DNA from: Microglena sp. YARC
Taxonomy: Eukaryota; Chlorophyta; Chlorophyceae; Chlamydomonadales; Chlamydomonadaceae
NCBI GenBank assembly: GCA_022414725.1
Contig: CM039464.1
Location: forward strand, 55,921,038 to 55,985,037
Length of the DNA: 64,000 nucleotides
Reading direction: 5' to 3'
Part shown: positions 30,701 to 40,058 of the stretch, one piece after another
Layout of the letters: each line of letters begins with the position of its first letter
How positions within the stretch are numbered: position 1 is the first letter of the stretch
Program-made: the position numbers and the translations under genes
Notes under the pieces: model-generated
Databases searched by the model: none
What the model saw: the letters and a program-made list of their open reading frames with translations, nothing else
Told to the model about the DNA's origin: nothing

Positions 30701-32886
30701 ATGATGCCGGCAGTCTGGCTTGGCTAAACTTACCATTTATATGCAATATCATATGATGCAGTTTGTATGATATCATATTATACTATACTCACCTTTGGTC
30801 AACATCATATGATATGCCGGTCCTTACTGATGAGTGCTTTCTTGCTGCAGCTAAATGGCCAGGATGAAAAACTAAGTCCCTACTTTGAAACGGTGAGCTT
30901 CAATTCAGTGTTTCACTTTTTTCTTCTTTGATGTTTGTGTATTTTTTAAGTTTGTACTTGGGGTAATTTGTTTTCTTGCGTACTTTTGGCGGAGCCCGGG
31001 GTCACCCTGTTGTCCGTTTGTTTGCGTGACTGACCGACCGACCAACGTTTGACCGAGGCGAAGCCTGACATGACAGCCAACTGTCCCATAACCAACTGGC
31101 TTTGGTCCGCTCGATTCTGTTGCCACCTGACGCTCCGGTAACAGTCTCAACCAATTTTCGCTTTAGCCCGCTCTGGACCCCCCAGCTGAAGCCCCAAGTT
31201 CCCCCCATGTCTCTCTCCGCCGTCTGACCGTCTCTCCATCTATCCATCTATCCGCCTGTCCGACAGATGTGCAGGCGTTTGAACGATTCCGACCACCTCC
31301 GCATCCACAATTTTTGCTCATAGTTGGAGTGCGCATGACTAGAGTTATCAGCATCGCAGCGGTCAAAATCCTTCTCAAAAGTTGTCCAATGTTTGTAGCT
31401 CTATTCGGCTACGAGTAGCTACTTTCTCCACTACTTCCGAAACTCCCTGGCGGTGACTGCTAGAGCGATTTTCCATGTCGCTTGCAACACGACCGTAGAA
31501 CTTGTCTGTGTCGCTCGCGACGCTACCTGAGATTGATGTGTTTATGTTTACCCTTGATTGTATGAAGAGATTGGATCGAATACAATTTGATAAGGCAACT
31601 GCTTTGAATCAGGGATTGTTTTCCGCCAAATGTAGCGATCACTACTTTCGACCCCGTTTTGGCCCAGATTAGCGCTATACAAAAGTTCCCCCCCCACCCC
31701 ACCCCCCACCCACCCCCTAAATGGCCCTTAAAAGCTGTAAACAGCTATAAACGCTGTTGTGGAGGAGGCCTTCAACTATGAAGCTAGAAAAGACCCACTA
31801 TCAGATTTGAAAACAAATCCCTGATTTGAATCACTGTTTCTTTTTTGGGCTAGGCATGGCAGCTTGTAGCCAGCTCCATCAGCCAGTCCCTGGGTCAACT
31901 ATGTAGCTTTCAGCTGCATTGTTATGCCTGCCCTGTTAGTGTCTAGACACACTAGACGGCTTTGTGTTTGGGCCAAGGATGGGGAAATGGAGCTGCCTAG
32001 AAGCTGCTACGTCTAGGCCCCAAAATAAACAGTGCTTTGAATGTTGCTTTACTGCAAAAGATATAAGATTAAATTAATGCGTTGTAACATTGATAAGCGT
32101 TCTTGTTATATACGTGCAGTCCACGTGAGGTCCAGGCTCCACCCTCAGTGGTTAAATCTAAACTGCATCTTGACTGCATCTTCACTGGATCTTGACTGCA
32201 GCTTAACTGCAGCTTAACTGCAATAATCTGAACCCTCCACTAACTTCAGTCACTCGGGTGCACATGAGGCAGGTTGGAGTGAAGAAGGTGCCATTCATTA
32301 GACTGCACTGTGATCACACACACACACACACACAGACGTCTGTTCTCACCAGCTACACACTACCTGTCCCCACCATCCACGCACACACACAGACGTCTGT
32401 TCTCACCAGCCACACACTACCTGTCCCCACCATCCACGCACACACACAGACGTCTGTTCTCACCAGCCACACACTACCTGTCCCCACCATCCACACACAC
32501 ACACACACCCAGACGTCTGTTCTAACCAGCCACACACTACCTGTCCCCACCATCCACACACACACACTTCTCCCCACCAGCCAACCCACCCCCAGTCCAA
32601 CATCTGCATACGAAAACAGGTTGGAATGAAGAGAGTATCATTCTTTCAACTGCACGGCAATCACACACATATATACACCTGTCCCCACCAGCGGCACACA
32701 CACACCTCTCCCCACCAGCCAACCCACCCCCATACCAACATATGCATACCAACGCAGGTTGGAGTGAAGAAGGTGCCCTTCTTTCGACTCTACCGCGATC
32801 ACAAGTTGGTGTCAAGCTTCAGCGCATCGCTGTCACCTGAGAAGCTAGCTAACTTAAGGATGGAAGTCAGGCGCTTCAAGCTGTAG
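27095..32886 (+). CDS. ACHT-like thioredoxin-domain protein, C-terminal exons
   Basis: Five exons are proposed: 27095-27157, 28705-28804, 29427-29525, 30851-30892 and 32758-32886, with the stop at 32884-32886. The first encodes a charged helix (ERRLEKEQEAAGVSW). Then come DAPENMRLVNS and the thioredoxin core VADFFTPDCYSCKSLYPKL, with both active-site cysteines in CYSC. The cis-proline strand is KKVPFFRLYRDHK, and the end is SFSASLSPEKLANL. This order closely follows plastid ACHT proteins (DFFSPGCGGCK, VLPFFRFYRG, known family features), which act as thiol-disulfide oxidoreductases. The exon at 27095 enters in phase 2, as required by the exon ending at 9466, and equally by 25628. At 29426 one extra G separates the AG from the expected first codon, so that junction does not splice cleanly as written; an assembly error is likely. 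Confidence 0.75.
27771..28110. repeat. G/T-rich intronic minisatellite
   Basis: Repeated 'gtgatggggtgggaaggggg' and 'gtgggtaggtggggtggtga' blocks. The minus-strand Pro/His/Thr ORFs across 27013-28128 are shadows of this. Confidence 0.8.
28112..28720 (+). repeat. Acceptor array of the DAPENM exon (~117 bp x 6)
   Basis: Copies place AG at about 28160, 28274, 28392, 28473, 28589 and 28711. Each comes after 'tgtgtttgcccttatacact' and 'ggtttcag' or variants. Each copy then carries the exon start 'agtgacgacgcgccagag'. Every copy keeps an AG even where the surrounding bases differ. Only the last copy extends into the full exon. Confidence 0.8.
28925..29130 (-). mobile_element. tRNA-derived SINE (family A), full length
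   Basis: On the minus strand an A-box TGGTCTAGTGG (29111-29121) and B-box GGTTCGACTCC (29068-29078) head the element. The core 'gtcgttgtcaaccgcgatgg' follows, then the tail 'accacgccccaccaggcg' with 'ttatcattacc'. It lies in an intron between 28805 and 29426. Confidence 0.7.
29305..29430 (+). repeat. Acceptor duplication of the CYSC exon (2 copies)
   Basis: 'ccctccctcatacaccag' followed by 'gttgctgacttcttcac' occurs at 29320-29355 and 29408-29445. The first copy dissolves into (CCA)n/(ATC)n. The second, with an extra G, leads into the full exon. Confidence 0.75.
29505..30270 (+). repeat. Donor array of the CYSC exon (~100-135 bp x 7)
   Basis: The exon end 'gatgtcctctttgccaag' with GTGAGGCTC donors occurs at 29526, 29659, 29776, 29899, 30022, 30124 and 30259. 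All seven keep GTGAG. Spacers are 'ggtgatggtgatggtgatg' and 'ttttggggagggtcagggca' repeats. Minus-strand Thr/Ile-rich open frames here are repeat shadows. Confidence 0.85.
30280..30470. repeat. TE fragment with internal 'gacatgatcagctttctag' repeat
   Basis: Related to 26610-26790 ('cttcctggctggcta', 'accttgaa.ctgacatgatcag'). The last ~60 bp are repeated three times. Confidence 0.5.
30690..30825. repeat. AT-rich palindromic region
   Basis: Several ATGATATCAT and ATCATATGAT palindromes. 'gatatcatatgatgccggc' (left) is roughly mirrored by 'catcatatgatatgccgg' (right). It may be a small foldback element in the intron before the 30851 exon. Confidence 0.45.
30980..31330. repeat. Dispersed repeat, copy 1 ('ttttggcggagccc')
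   Basis: Shares 'ttttggcggagccc', 'ccgaccgacca' and 'ctgacatgacagcca', and later 'caaccaatttt', with 58775-58980. No ORF; class unknown. Confidence 0.5.
31610..31823. mobile_element. hAT-like MITE copy 2
   Basis: CAGGGATT...AATCCCTG-type ends (here aaatccctg) are flanked by CTTTGAAT (31602-31609) and ATTTGAAT (31824-31831), a 7/8 target duplication. The interior 'gctataaacgctgt', 'ggaggaggcctt' and 'gaagctagaaa' matches 8101-8295. Confidence 0.75.
31850..32015. repeat. TE fragment ('agctgcctagaagctgct')
   Basis: The 'ggcatggcagcttgtagcc' start and 'gagctgcctagaagctgct' end form partial inverted repeats. The family recurs at 26610-26790, 58705 and 59010-59050. Confidence 0.5.
32258..32790 (+). 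repeat. Acceptor array of the terminal exon (3 copies) with CA repeats
   Basis: 'caggttggagtgaagaaggt' or a variant begins at 32272, 32621 and 32758. Only the third copy continues to the stop codon. Between the first two lies a ~62-bp repeat of 'acacactacctgtccccacc' and (CA)n, four copies. Confidence 0.8.
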
Positions 32887-33185
32887 CGTAGCTGAGCAGG
32901 CTTATTGTAGCTTAATATGTTTCGCTTAAGATGTGTAGCTTCAGCGCGTCACTGTCAACTGAGAAGCTAGCTAACTTAAGGATGGAAGTCGGGCGCTTCA
33001 AGCTGTAGTGTAGCTGAGCAGGCTCATAGTAGCTGAAGATATGTAGCTGAGTAGGCTCCTTGTAGCCAAAGATATTAACCTTCAGCGCGTCACTCTCACC
33101 TGAGAAGCTAGCTAACTTAAGGATGGAAGTCGGGCGCTTCAAGCTGTAGTGTAGCTGAGTAGGCTCATTGTAGCTGAAGATGTGA
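32810..33185 (+). repeat. Tandem copies of the terminal exon 3' end (3 copies)
   Basis: 'cttcagcgc.tc.ctgtcacc' through 'ggatggaagtc.ggcgcttca' and 'agctgtag' occurs in the exon (to 32886), at 32937-33010 and at 33081-33155. Each copy keeps the in-frame TAG and downstream 'tgtagctgag.aggctc'. Confidence 0.8.
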
Positions 33186-33304
33186 AGATGATCATGTGAA
33201 GATTGTTTCGCTTTCTGGCTTTGAGCCAGACTTCATCGTTGATCAGACGCAATAACAGACCGCCTGGGTTGCAGCGGATGGAAAAGAGATACTAGCCTAT
33301 GTGC

Positions 33305-33425
33305 AGTAGTGCACCTATTGTTTTATAGGAGTGACCACGCCATTCAAACTGAGTCTTCGATGTCGCTGGTTTGTGTAGGGAGACCCACCTCCTGGGGTGA
33401 AAAACCTTTCACAACTAAAAAGAAC
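33305..33425 (+). mobile_element. SINE family B 3' fragment
   Basis: 'ccattcaaactgagtc' to 'tggggtgaaa.acctttcac' and 'aactaaaaag' matches the insertion end at 17125-17240 in the opposite orientation. Confidence 0.6.
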
Positions 33426-33501
33426 GGTACTTAGACGGATGAGAGAGCAGCAGCAGGAGGCTAAACCTGATGCCTGTACTGCACTACGGGACTGCAACAG
33501 T

Positions 33502-33624
33502 TTTACTGGCTACATGATAATATTCTGATGATTGCTGCGGCACCTGCATCGGTGGCAATGGCCTACATGGCTGTAGCCCACAAGACGAGGCGTGCTGCTG
33601 GAAGAGAGGATCCATTTACTTGAG
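33502..33624 (+). CDS. Possible orphan terminal exon with a hydrophobic helix
   Basis: After 'gactgcaacag' an open frame of 40 codons plus stop begins FYWLHDNILMIAAAPASVAM and ends with a basic tail and TGA at 33622. The codon use and the helix look coding. No upstream exon with matching phase 0 was found, because the thioredoxin frame stops at 32886. Confidence 0.3.
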
Positions 33625-33639
33625 AGACAATCTGCTGTT

Positions 33640-33925
33640 GCATGGTTGCAAATGTTGAAATGTTTTAACTGATGTGCTTCACTGATGAATGGTTGCAAAT
33701 GGTTTACTGATGTACTTTAATGGAACATGGTTGCAAGTGGTTGACTGATGTACTTTACTAGTACATGGTTGCAAATGTTTGACTGATGTACTTTACTAGT
33801 TCATGGTTGCAAATGGTTTACTGATGTACTTTACTGGTACGTGGTTGCAAATGGTTTACTGGTGTAAAAAATCGCCTGGAGGGGTGTGGTGTTAAGTTGA
33901 CCCCCCCCGCACGCCGCAGCGTTTG
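33640..33925. repeat. 44-bp minisatellite plus SINE-A 3' end
   Basis: 'catggttgcaaatggttt' and 'actgatgtactttactggta' repeat five to six times to 33865. Then 'cgcctggaggggtgtggtgt' (33872-33891) is a minus-strand SINE-A tail. Confidence 0.7.
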
Positions 33926-34009
33926 CTGATGCATTTTCTCGGATACTGAACGGAATCCATTATTAGTGTAACCTACAGGTAAAATAGGTTTTATTTATTT
34001 TTAAAACTT

Positions 34010-34250
34010 AAAAAAGGCCCACAAGCCATTCTATATCGCATTTTCTATCTCAGTCTCTATCGCACTACAAAGGCCCACAAGCCATTTGAAACGTTATCTT
34101 AATGTCAAGCCCCATAAGCCATTTTAAACATTATTTTAATACAAAGGCCCACAAGCCATGTTAAACATTCTTTTAATACCGGTATAAAGGCCCACAAGTA
34201 ATTTGTTTTAAACATTATTTGGAACAAAGGCCCTCAAGCCATTCTCAAGT
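34010..34250. repeat. 'aaaggcccacaagccatt' minisatellite
   Basis: About six irregular copies, 40-55 bp apart. No gene. Confidence 0.75.
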
Positions 34251-34424
34251 GCATCCCCAGATCTATTCTTTACGTGAATACACTTTGCAAGTGCTAACTT
34301 ACTAAGGGGGGGGGGGCACATTAAAAATCATTATTGTCTGTCCCAACTTTCCATGTGTGTTGCACGAGACTTATACTTGGAAGATTGTACGTATTGGAGG
34401 ACTGCGGCAGAAAGAAAAAAAAGA

Positions 34425-34495
34425 TAACGTCTGGAGGGGCGTGGTGTGAAGGGGACCATCATGTACGCCGCAGCTGGGGAAAGTCACCATGGCAG
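34425..34495 (-). mobile_element. SINE family A 3' fragment
   Basis: The minus strand reads 'cacaccacgcccctccagac' then 'gttatc' and a T run, like the SINE-A tails at 28930 and 62470. Confidence 0.5.
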
Positions 34496-34942
34496 ACATA
34501 GTAAGTGTCACCCTCCAGGCGGGAGGGACTCCTTCATGCGACGTGTGGCAAGAATGCTGGTACAGGAGGCGATAGATTCTCTGTGCAGCTTAGAAATGAG
34601 TTTGTCTACGTGTTCGCGACTAATCCTTAAGGTGGAGAGATTTGTAATAGTTGTGATTGGTATGGTACTAGTAGTACCTACGGTGAAGACTAGGTAGTGG
34701 ACAAGGAATCCTTGTTGTTGAAGGATACGTTGGAGCTCCTTAAGCTGAAAGCTCTTTTCCTGGAATTTGATGTGGTGGTTAGTGTCTGAGCTGTAGCCTA
34801 GTTCAACTAGTTAGGCTTTTCTTGGTTTGGATTCGTCGTCAATGAGGAGGAGATCAGGCCTGTATTTATCCCATGTGGCTTGGGGAAGATCAGGGGGGTT
34901 GAGGGTGGTTGGGGGTCTCGTGGGAATGTCGGATGTCGCTTC

Positions 34943-34947
34943 ACAAG
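34943..34947. repeat. Target-site duplication ACAAG (left)
   Basis: ACAAG immediately precedes the 5' LTR and is repeated at 43515-43519 after the 3' LTR. Confidence 0.85.
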
Positions 34948-35215
34948 TGTCAGCGCTAGCTTTCTTATGTCTTTTCTATCGTGTGTCTTCCTCAGGAATG
35001 ACACAGGTCAATGTCTTTTACACCGTATTGTCACTCGTAGGTGTCAAGAAGGTACCCATGGTTACACGTGGTTCTAGTAAGCCCCGTACCCTAAGTCATG
35101 TTGGCGGCACGCCTGTCAACCTTAAGTCTCTACCGAGACTCTGTAAATTATTCGCAAAGCTACCAAAGCTTTAGTTTCCTCCCTTCCGTTCGAAGTCCAG
35201 CTTTATAAGCTGACA
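34948..35215 (+). repeat. 5' LTR of copia-2
   Basis: Starts TGTCAGCGCTAGC and ends TATAAGCTGACA. It is followed at 35216 by 'ggttatcagcccatc', which only partly resembles an initiator-tRNA primer-binding site. Confidence 0.9.
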
Positions 35216-35251
35216 GGTTATCAGCCCATCAATTGCTGCAAACCACTGTCG

Positions 35252-38026
35252 TTGGACCACATGCCGAGCATTCCTCCTCATGCTAATGTCACGAAGCTCA
35301 CGCGTGAAAACGCAGAGGTTTGGATGTTAGAGATGTATTCATTACTCTCTATCTATGGCTGGGAGGTCGTCATAGATCGCGGTCAACTTCAGACTACGAT
35401 GTCTTGGCTGGAAGGAGCTACGGCTAGGTGTGTGGATCAATCCAAGCTACGTCAACGGACTCAAACTGTTCGACACCGACTACCTCCAGGACCGTCTACA
35501 CCGACTGTCCAACGTCCAGCCCAGACCTATTGGACGCAACAACAAGGCCTGCAGCGCGACGCGGAGGCGGAGTCTACAGCTTGTGCGGGACAAGCTCCGG
35601 GAGGAGGTGGGCAAGGGGGAGGTGGAGCGCGCACCCCAGTGGTGACGCGATCTGCTGGCCCCAACTCGGTGAGAGTTCCTTAGTGGGCACGCCCTTGCCT
35701 GTTTCTAGTAGCGCTACCAATGCCCTGTCCTCTGGTGAAGATCTAGACCTTCACCAGACCCAGACCGCTGAGGTCTTAGCTACCTAGCATCTCGACATGC
35801 GCAACACGAACCCTCTATTACAGAATTAGAGGAACTAGTGACAACTTCTAACGACGCAAACTTAGAAGCACTGCGTAGGATTGAAGTTCAGGTCCTTGCT
35901 TTTATGATGCTATGCATCAGCCCTGCGCTGCGGTACCACTTTGCGGCCTACGCCTACGCCCAAGATATCTGGGATGAGGTAGAGGGGTGGGTAGTCACCG
36001 CGAACGAGTTAAGGGGTCCAACCCTCATGCTAGAAATGAAGCGGCAGAAGATGCGCGCAGGTGACTTTGTTACCACCCTACTTTGACGGCATTCGGCATC
36101 AGGCCAAGCAGCTAATCCAGGCTGGGATCCCGGTCACTGAGCAGCAGTGCACCGAGATTGCAATCGCAGGAGCGGCTCCTCGTTTCACTGCCTTGCAAGT
36201 TCTTTACAGCAGCCCTGATCTGTCTGTAGGTTTCTCAGCCACCCAGCTACGGTACGAGCAGGCTGATATTGCCAATCAGCGCCTTGCCCCTGATCACCCG
36301 AATTTCCCCCCGTACTTGCTCGAAAATAAAGCCCATGCTAACCTCCTCCCCCTGCTTTCCCTGCATTGGCTGCAGCTCCTGCAGAGGGTCGACAAGGTGA
36401 TCGCCGCAACTCAGGCTATGGAGGCAAGGCGAAGCGTGGTGGAGGCAACCCTGCGCATTCCCCTCGTGGACGTGGCGGTGGGGGAAACGGCAATTCCGCA
36501 GTCTGCTCCCACTGTCACTTCCCAGGACATGTGCAGGACACGTGCTGGAAGCTACACCCGAACCTTTGTCCGGCCCGCCCTGGCCAGAATGGCCAACCTG
36601 GCAACGCTCCGCGAGGAAATGCTCCTCGTGGGAACGTCTCCCGAGCGGAGTTCGAGGCTCTCAGCAGCCAGCTCTCCGGCTTACAGTACATGTGAGAAGT
36701 AGCTCCTGCCTTGATTTCTGCTACGACCCCATGGTCCACTCCTACTGATAATTGTCCTGACACCGCTTGGTTTATAGATAGTGCCGCAGGCCGATCGATT
36801 AGTGGCACGCAATCGCTGTTTTCAACCCTCACTTTCATAGCTAATGCGCCGTCTGTGCGGTTTGGAGATGGGGTTGTGCAGCAGGCTACGGGTGTAGGAA
36901 CGATTTTTCTGGCCAGTGAATGGCTAACTTCCCCCATTGTCCTGACCAATGTTCTCTACATCCCTGACTGCCCAGTGAACCTTTTAAGTGTTCATGCTAC
37001 TGCCAAATCTGAGGACTGTGTCATATCTTTTTCTGAGCATACCTGTGTTGCAAACAAAGGGACTAAGACCCTGCCTCAATAGGTGGTGTGTATCACTTTC
37101 TGGCCCATGGTTGCACTGTTCCTGCCTTAGCTAATGTAATTGTTGAGCCAAGTGCTGCCCCCCCTCTCTCCCTGGTTGGGTTGTGGCATAGACGGTTTGG
37201 CCATCCAGGCCAAACCGCTATGCATGAACTCATTAATGGGGGATTGGTGGAGGGATTACCCAGCATTTCGCACAAACAGTTGCAGCGCTTTGCGCTGGAC
37301 CCGTGTGACGCTTGCTGCGTCGGAAAGGCTACAAAAGAGTCCTTTCCAGAACGTAGGCGAGTAACACATGCACCGTTGGAATTGATACACATAGACCTGC
37401 AGGGCCCCTTTTGCATCGTTATTAGAATGGAGGTTTACCTCCTCGTGGCAGTAGACAATCACAGCGGGTGGAACGCAGTAGTACCTATGCGCCTTAAGAG
37501 CGAGTCTGCGGGATGGATCATAGCAATTATCCGTAACTGGATGGGGCTCTTGCTCGGGGTAGCCTTCAGGTGCCTTCGTACAGATCAAGCAAAGGAGTTT
37601 CTTGTGCCAGAATTGACCAACTGGTTAGCAAGTGTTCAAGCGAAACATGAGGTTAGTTCCGTTTACTGTCCACAGCAAAATGGGGTGGCAGAACGGTTCA
37701 ACGGGGTAGTCGCGTCTATGGCTAGGACTATGTTAATCGAATCCGAAATGTCCAAAGGATTTTGGACATACGCCTTCACCTGCGCTTCGTATCTCCGGAA
37801 CCGCCTCCCCTCGAAGCGTGGAGCCACTCCTTATGAGCGGTTCTTTGGACAGGTACCTGACGTATCCTTGCTGCGAGTTTTTGGCACTAGGTGCTATGTG
37901 AAGCTGTTAGACGGCAAAACTCGTAGTAAAACTGACGAACGCGCAATCCGGGGTAGGCTTGTAGGGTACTCCTCTATGAGTAAAGCTTACCAAATTTGGA
38001 TCCCAAACAGCACAAGGTTGTTGTAG
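35252..38026 (+). pseudogene. copia-2 gag, protease and integrase
   Basis: gag begins at ATG 35252 or 35261 (VTKLTRENAEVWMLEMYSLL). It passes through shifted frames at 35838-36086 and 36061-36330. A classical zinc knuckle CSHCHFPGHVQDTC lies near 36500-36541, and protease FIDSAAGRSISG near 36772. From 37088 the frame is open. It contains the HHCC domain (WHRRFGHPG...CDACC) and integrase core residues Asp in IHIDLQG, Asp in LRTDQAKEF and Glu in QNGVAERFNG. It also includes the LRVFGTRCYV region. It ends at 38026 just before the LINE insertion. Confidence 0.8.
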
Positions 38027-38086
38027 CTCGTGACGTAGTGTTCTTCGAAGGATCCGGCCCAGGTCCTGTCCTTGGGCAAGTGCCTT

Positions 38087-40058
38087 ATTACATTACATTA
38101 CATTACATTACATTACATTACATGTTAAAGTCTACTTGACACCGCGGGGGTGTATGAGACTCTGTGCTTTAAACAAAAAGAAAAAGCACCCACAAAGCAA
38201 AAAACCCCATTACATCAGGGGTGTGTCGAGGACAAACAAACCAAACTCCCAACCACCGTTTTGGTGGCGTAGGTATTAAACCCCTTAGAGCCGGACCCAG
38301 ATCTCAACCACTTACAGTGGCGGAGGTAAGAAGCTAACAAATGAGAAGTCACAAGAGAAGAAAAAAAGGGATGATAAATTACGGTGCCACTAAGCAGTCC
38401 AGGGCTTCCTGTCTTGCTCTTCTACAAGTAGAAAGATAGTCGGCTAGGTTGCTCCAAAAAGACTTAGTGCCATTTCCATTCATAAAGGTTCTGAATGTGG
38501 AATCGCAGAATTCCACATTCCATACGGTTAAGTTGGTATCCTCATGGACATGCCTATAAATATCTGTAAACAGCTTCTGGTAGCGGAGGCGAATATCATT
38601 ATAAAAAGGGCACTCAAACATATGCATTTCATCCTCAGGTTTTGGAAACCCACACATTTGACAGTGTCTCATTGAGCGAGGATGTGTGCTCTATCCACCA
38701 CCCTCATTCTTTCTGTGTTCAGCCAATGGGAACCCATTCTAAACTGTGCTATAGAACGAATCTGATCCTGCTTATGTAAGGCGGATGTAAAGGGAATCAA
38801 GCCATTCTCATCATTGCTGTTGGCTGCGAACCATTTTTGGTATCGGAGGCGTTTAAAGCCAACCCTTCTCTCATCAGGGATGTCTCTAACTGCATTGGTG
38901 TCACTTGGGTACTTAAACCTCCATGACTCAAAAACTTCAGACATAATACCTTCGACATCGACAGCCTCCAAAATGTTGATGTTTTTACTGGATCCTAGCT
39001 TGTGGAGAGCACAACGCAAGTCATGAACCCAGCCAGTGTTGGAGTCAAAAGATTCCTCAAGAGCCATTATAATGAAGATCCTCAGGTTCTTTATGTATGG
39101 TCTTGTTCCAGAAGCGCAAAGCTTGTTTAAGCCAAGCAAAACACAACGGGGTTCTACCCAGCTCTTCCATGATAATATTAGATGTAGTAGATTGGCAAAC
39201 ACCCAACATTTGTTTAAGTATACCTCTATGCCATTTCTCACAAGCATGGTCATTTGAGATAAAGTGTGTTGTTCAGAATAGAAGGAGCCCACACCTCACA
39301 GCCAAAATTCAGGATAGGTTGTACAAGAGAATCAAACAGGTGGGTGAGAATATCAATATTGTATATCTCCATAGTATGGCATCGCCTACGGAGCATGTGG
39401 TGTGCCTTTTGGGCCTTAGTGAGCATCTAGAAAAAGCAGCTTTTGCACGATTGCTTGAGTCACCATCCACAAAGAGGGATCCCAAGTAGATAAAAAGATA
39501 ACTTTGTAGAAAAGTTGTGCTCCATCATAGACAAATTTTGTAATCAGGATCCATGCGGGCCTCATCACAGAATTGCTTGTTGAAAACGACAATCTCAGTT
39601 TTCTTTATATTCACAGCCATCTTAGTAGCCTCACAGAAATCTCTCAGACAGTCAAGCATCGCTTGCATATCTGCCGGGGATTCTGCCATTATAGCTAGGT
39701 CATCAGCATAAAGTAACAGTTGCAGAATCTTTCCCCTAAGCTCAGCCCCTACATTTGGGAGCTTGGATTGGAGGAACGATTCAATTCTATCAATGAACAG
39801 ACCGAATAGGAGTGGGGATAGGGGGTCTCCTTGTTTAACTCCTACAAGGGATGGAAAGGAGGATCCAATGTCCCCATGTAGGCGAACTTGGAAAACAACA
39901 TGAATATACATGGACTTCAGAATACTGAGATAGGGGTCCTTGACTCCTAGCCTTGCTAAGCAATCCCATATGACGGTAGCCCGTTCTCGGAGGCTTCCTC
40001 TCCCGCTGTCATCGGTGAAGGACCTCCAGTCGTGGTAGGTATCGAACACGACGCTGCG
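38087..40058 (-). mobile_element. 5'-truncated LINE (non-LTR) fragment inside copia-2
   Basis: On the minus strand the element ends in a (TGTAA)n tail, seen as TTACA repeats at 38087-38122. Its frame at 40061-39525 has reverse-transcriptase motifs GVKQGDPLSPLLFGLF and YADDLAI (near 39700). Downstream frames (39292-38669, 38672-38379) carry the C-terminal region and a Cys-rich motif C-x2-C-x8-H-x4-C (CQMCGFP...HMFEC). Frameshifts separate the parts. The endonuclease and RT N-terminus are missing. No clear target duplication was found. Confidence 0.75.
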
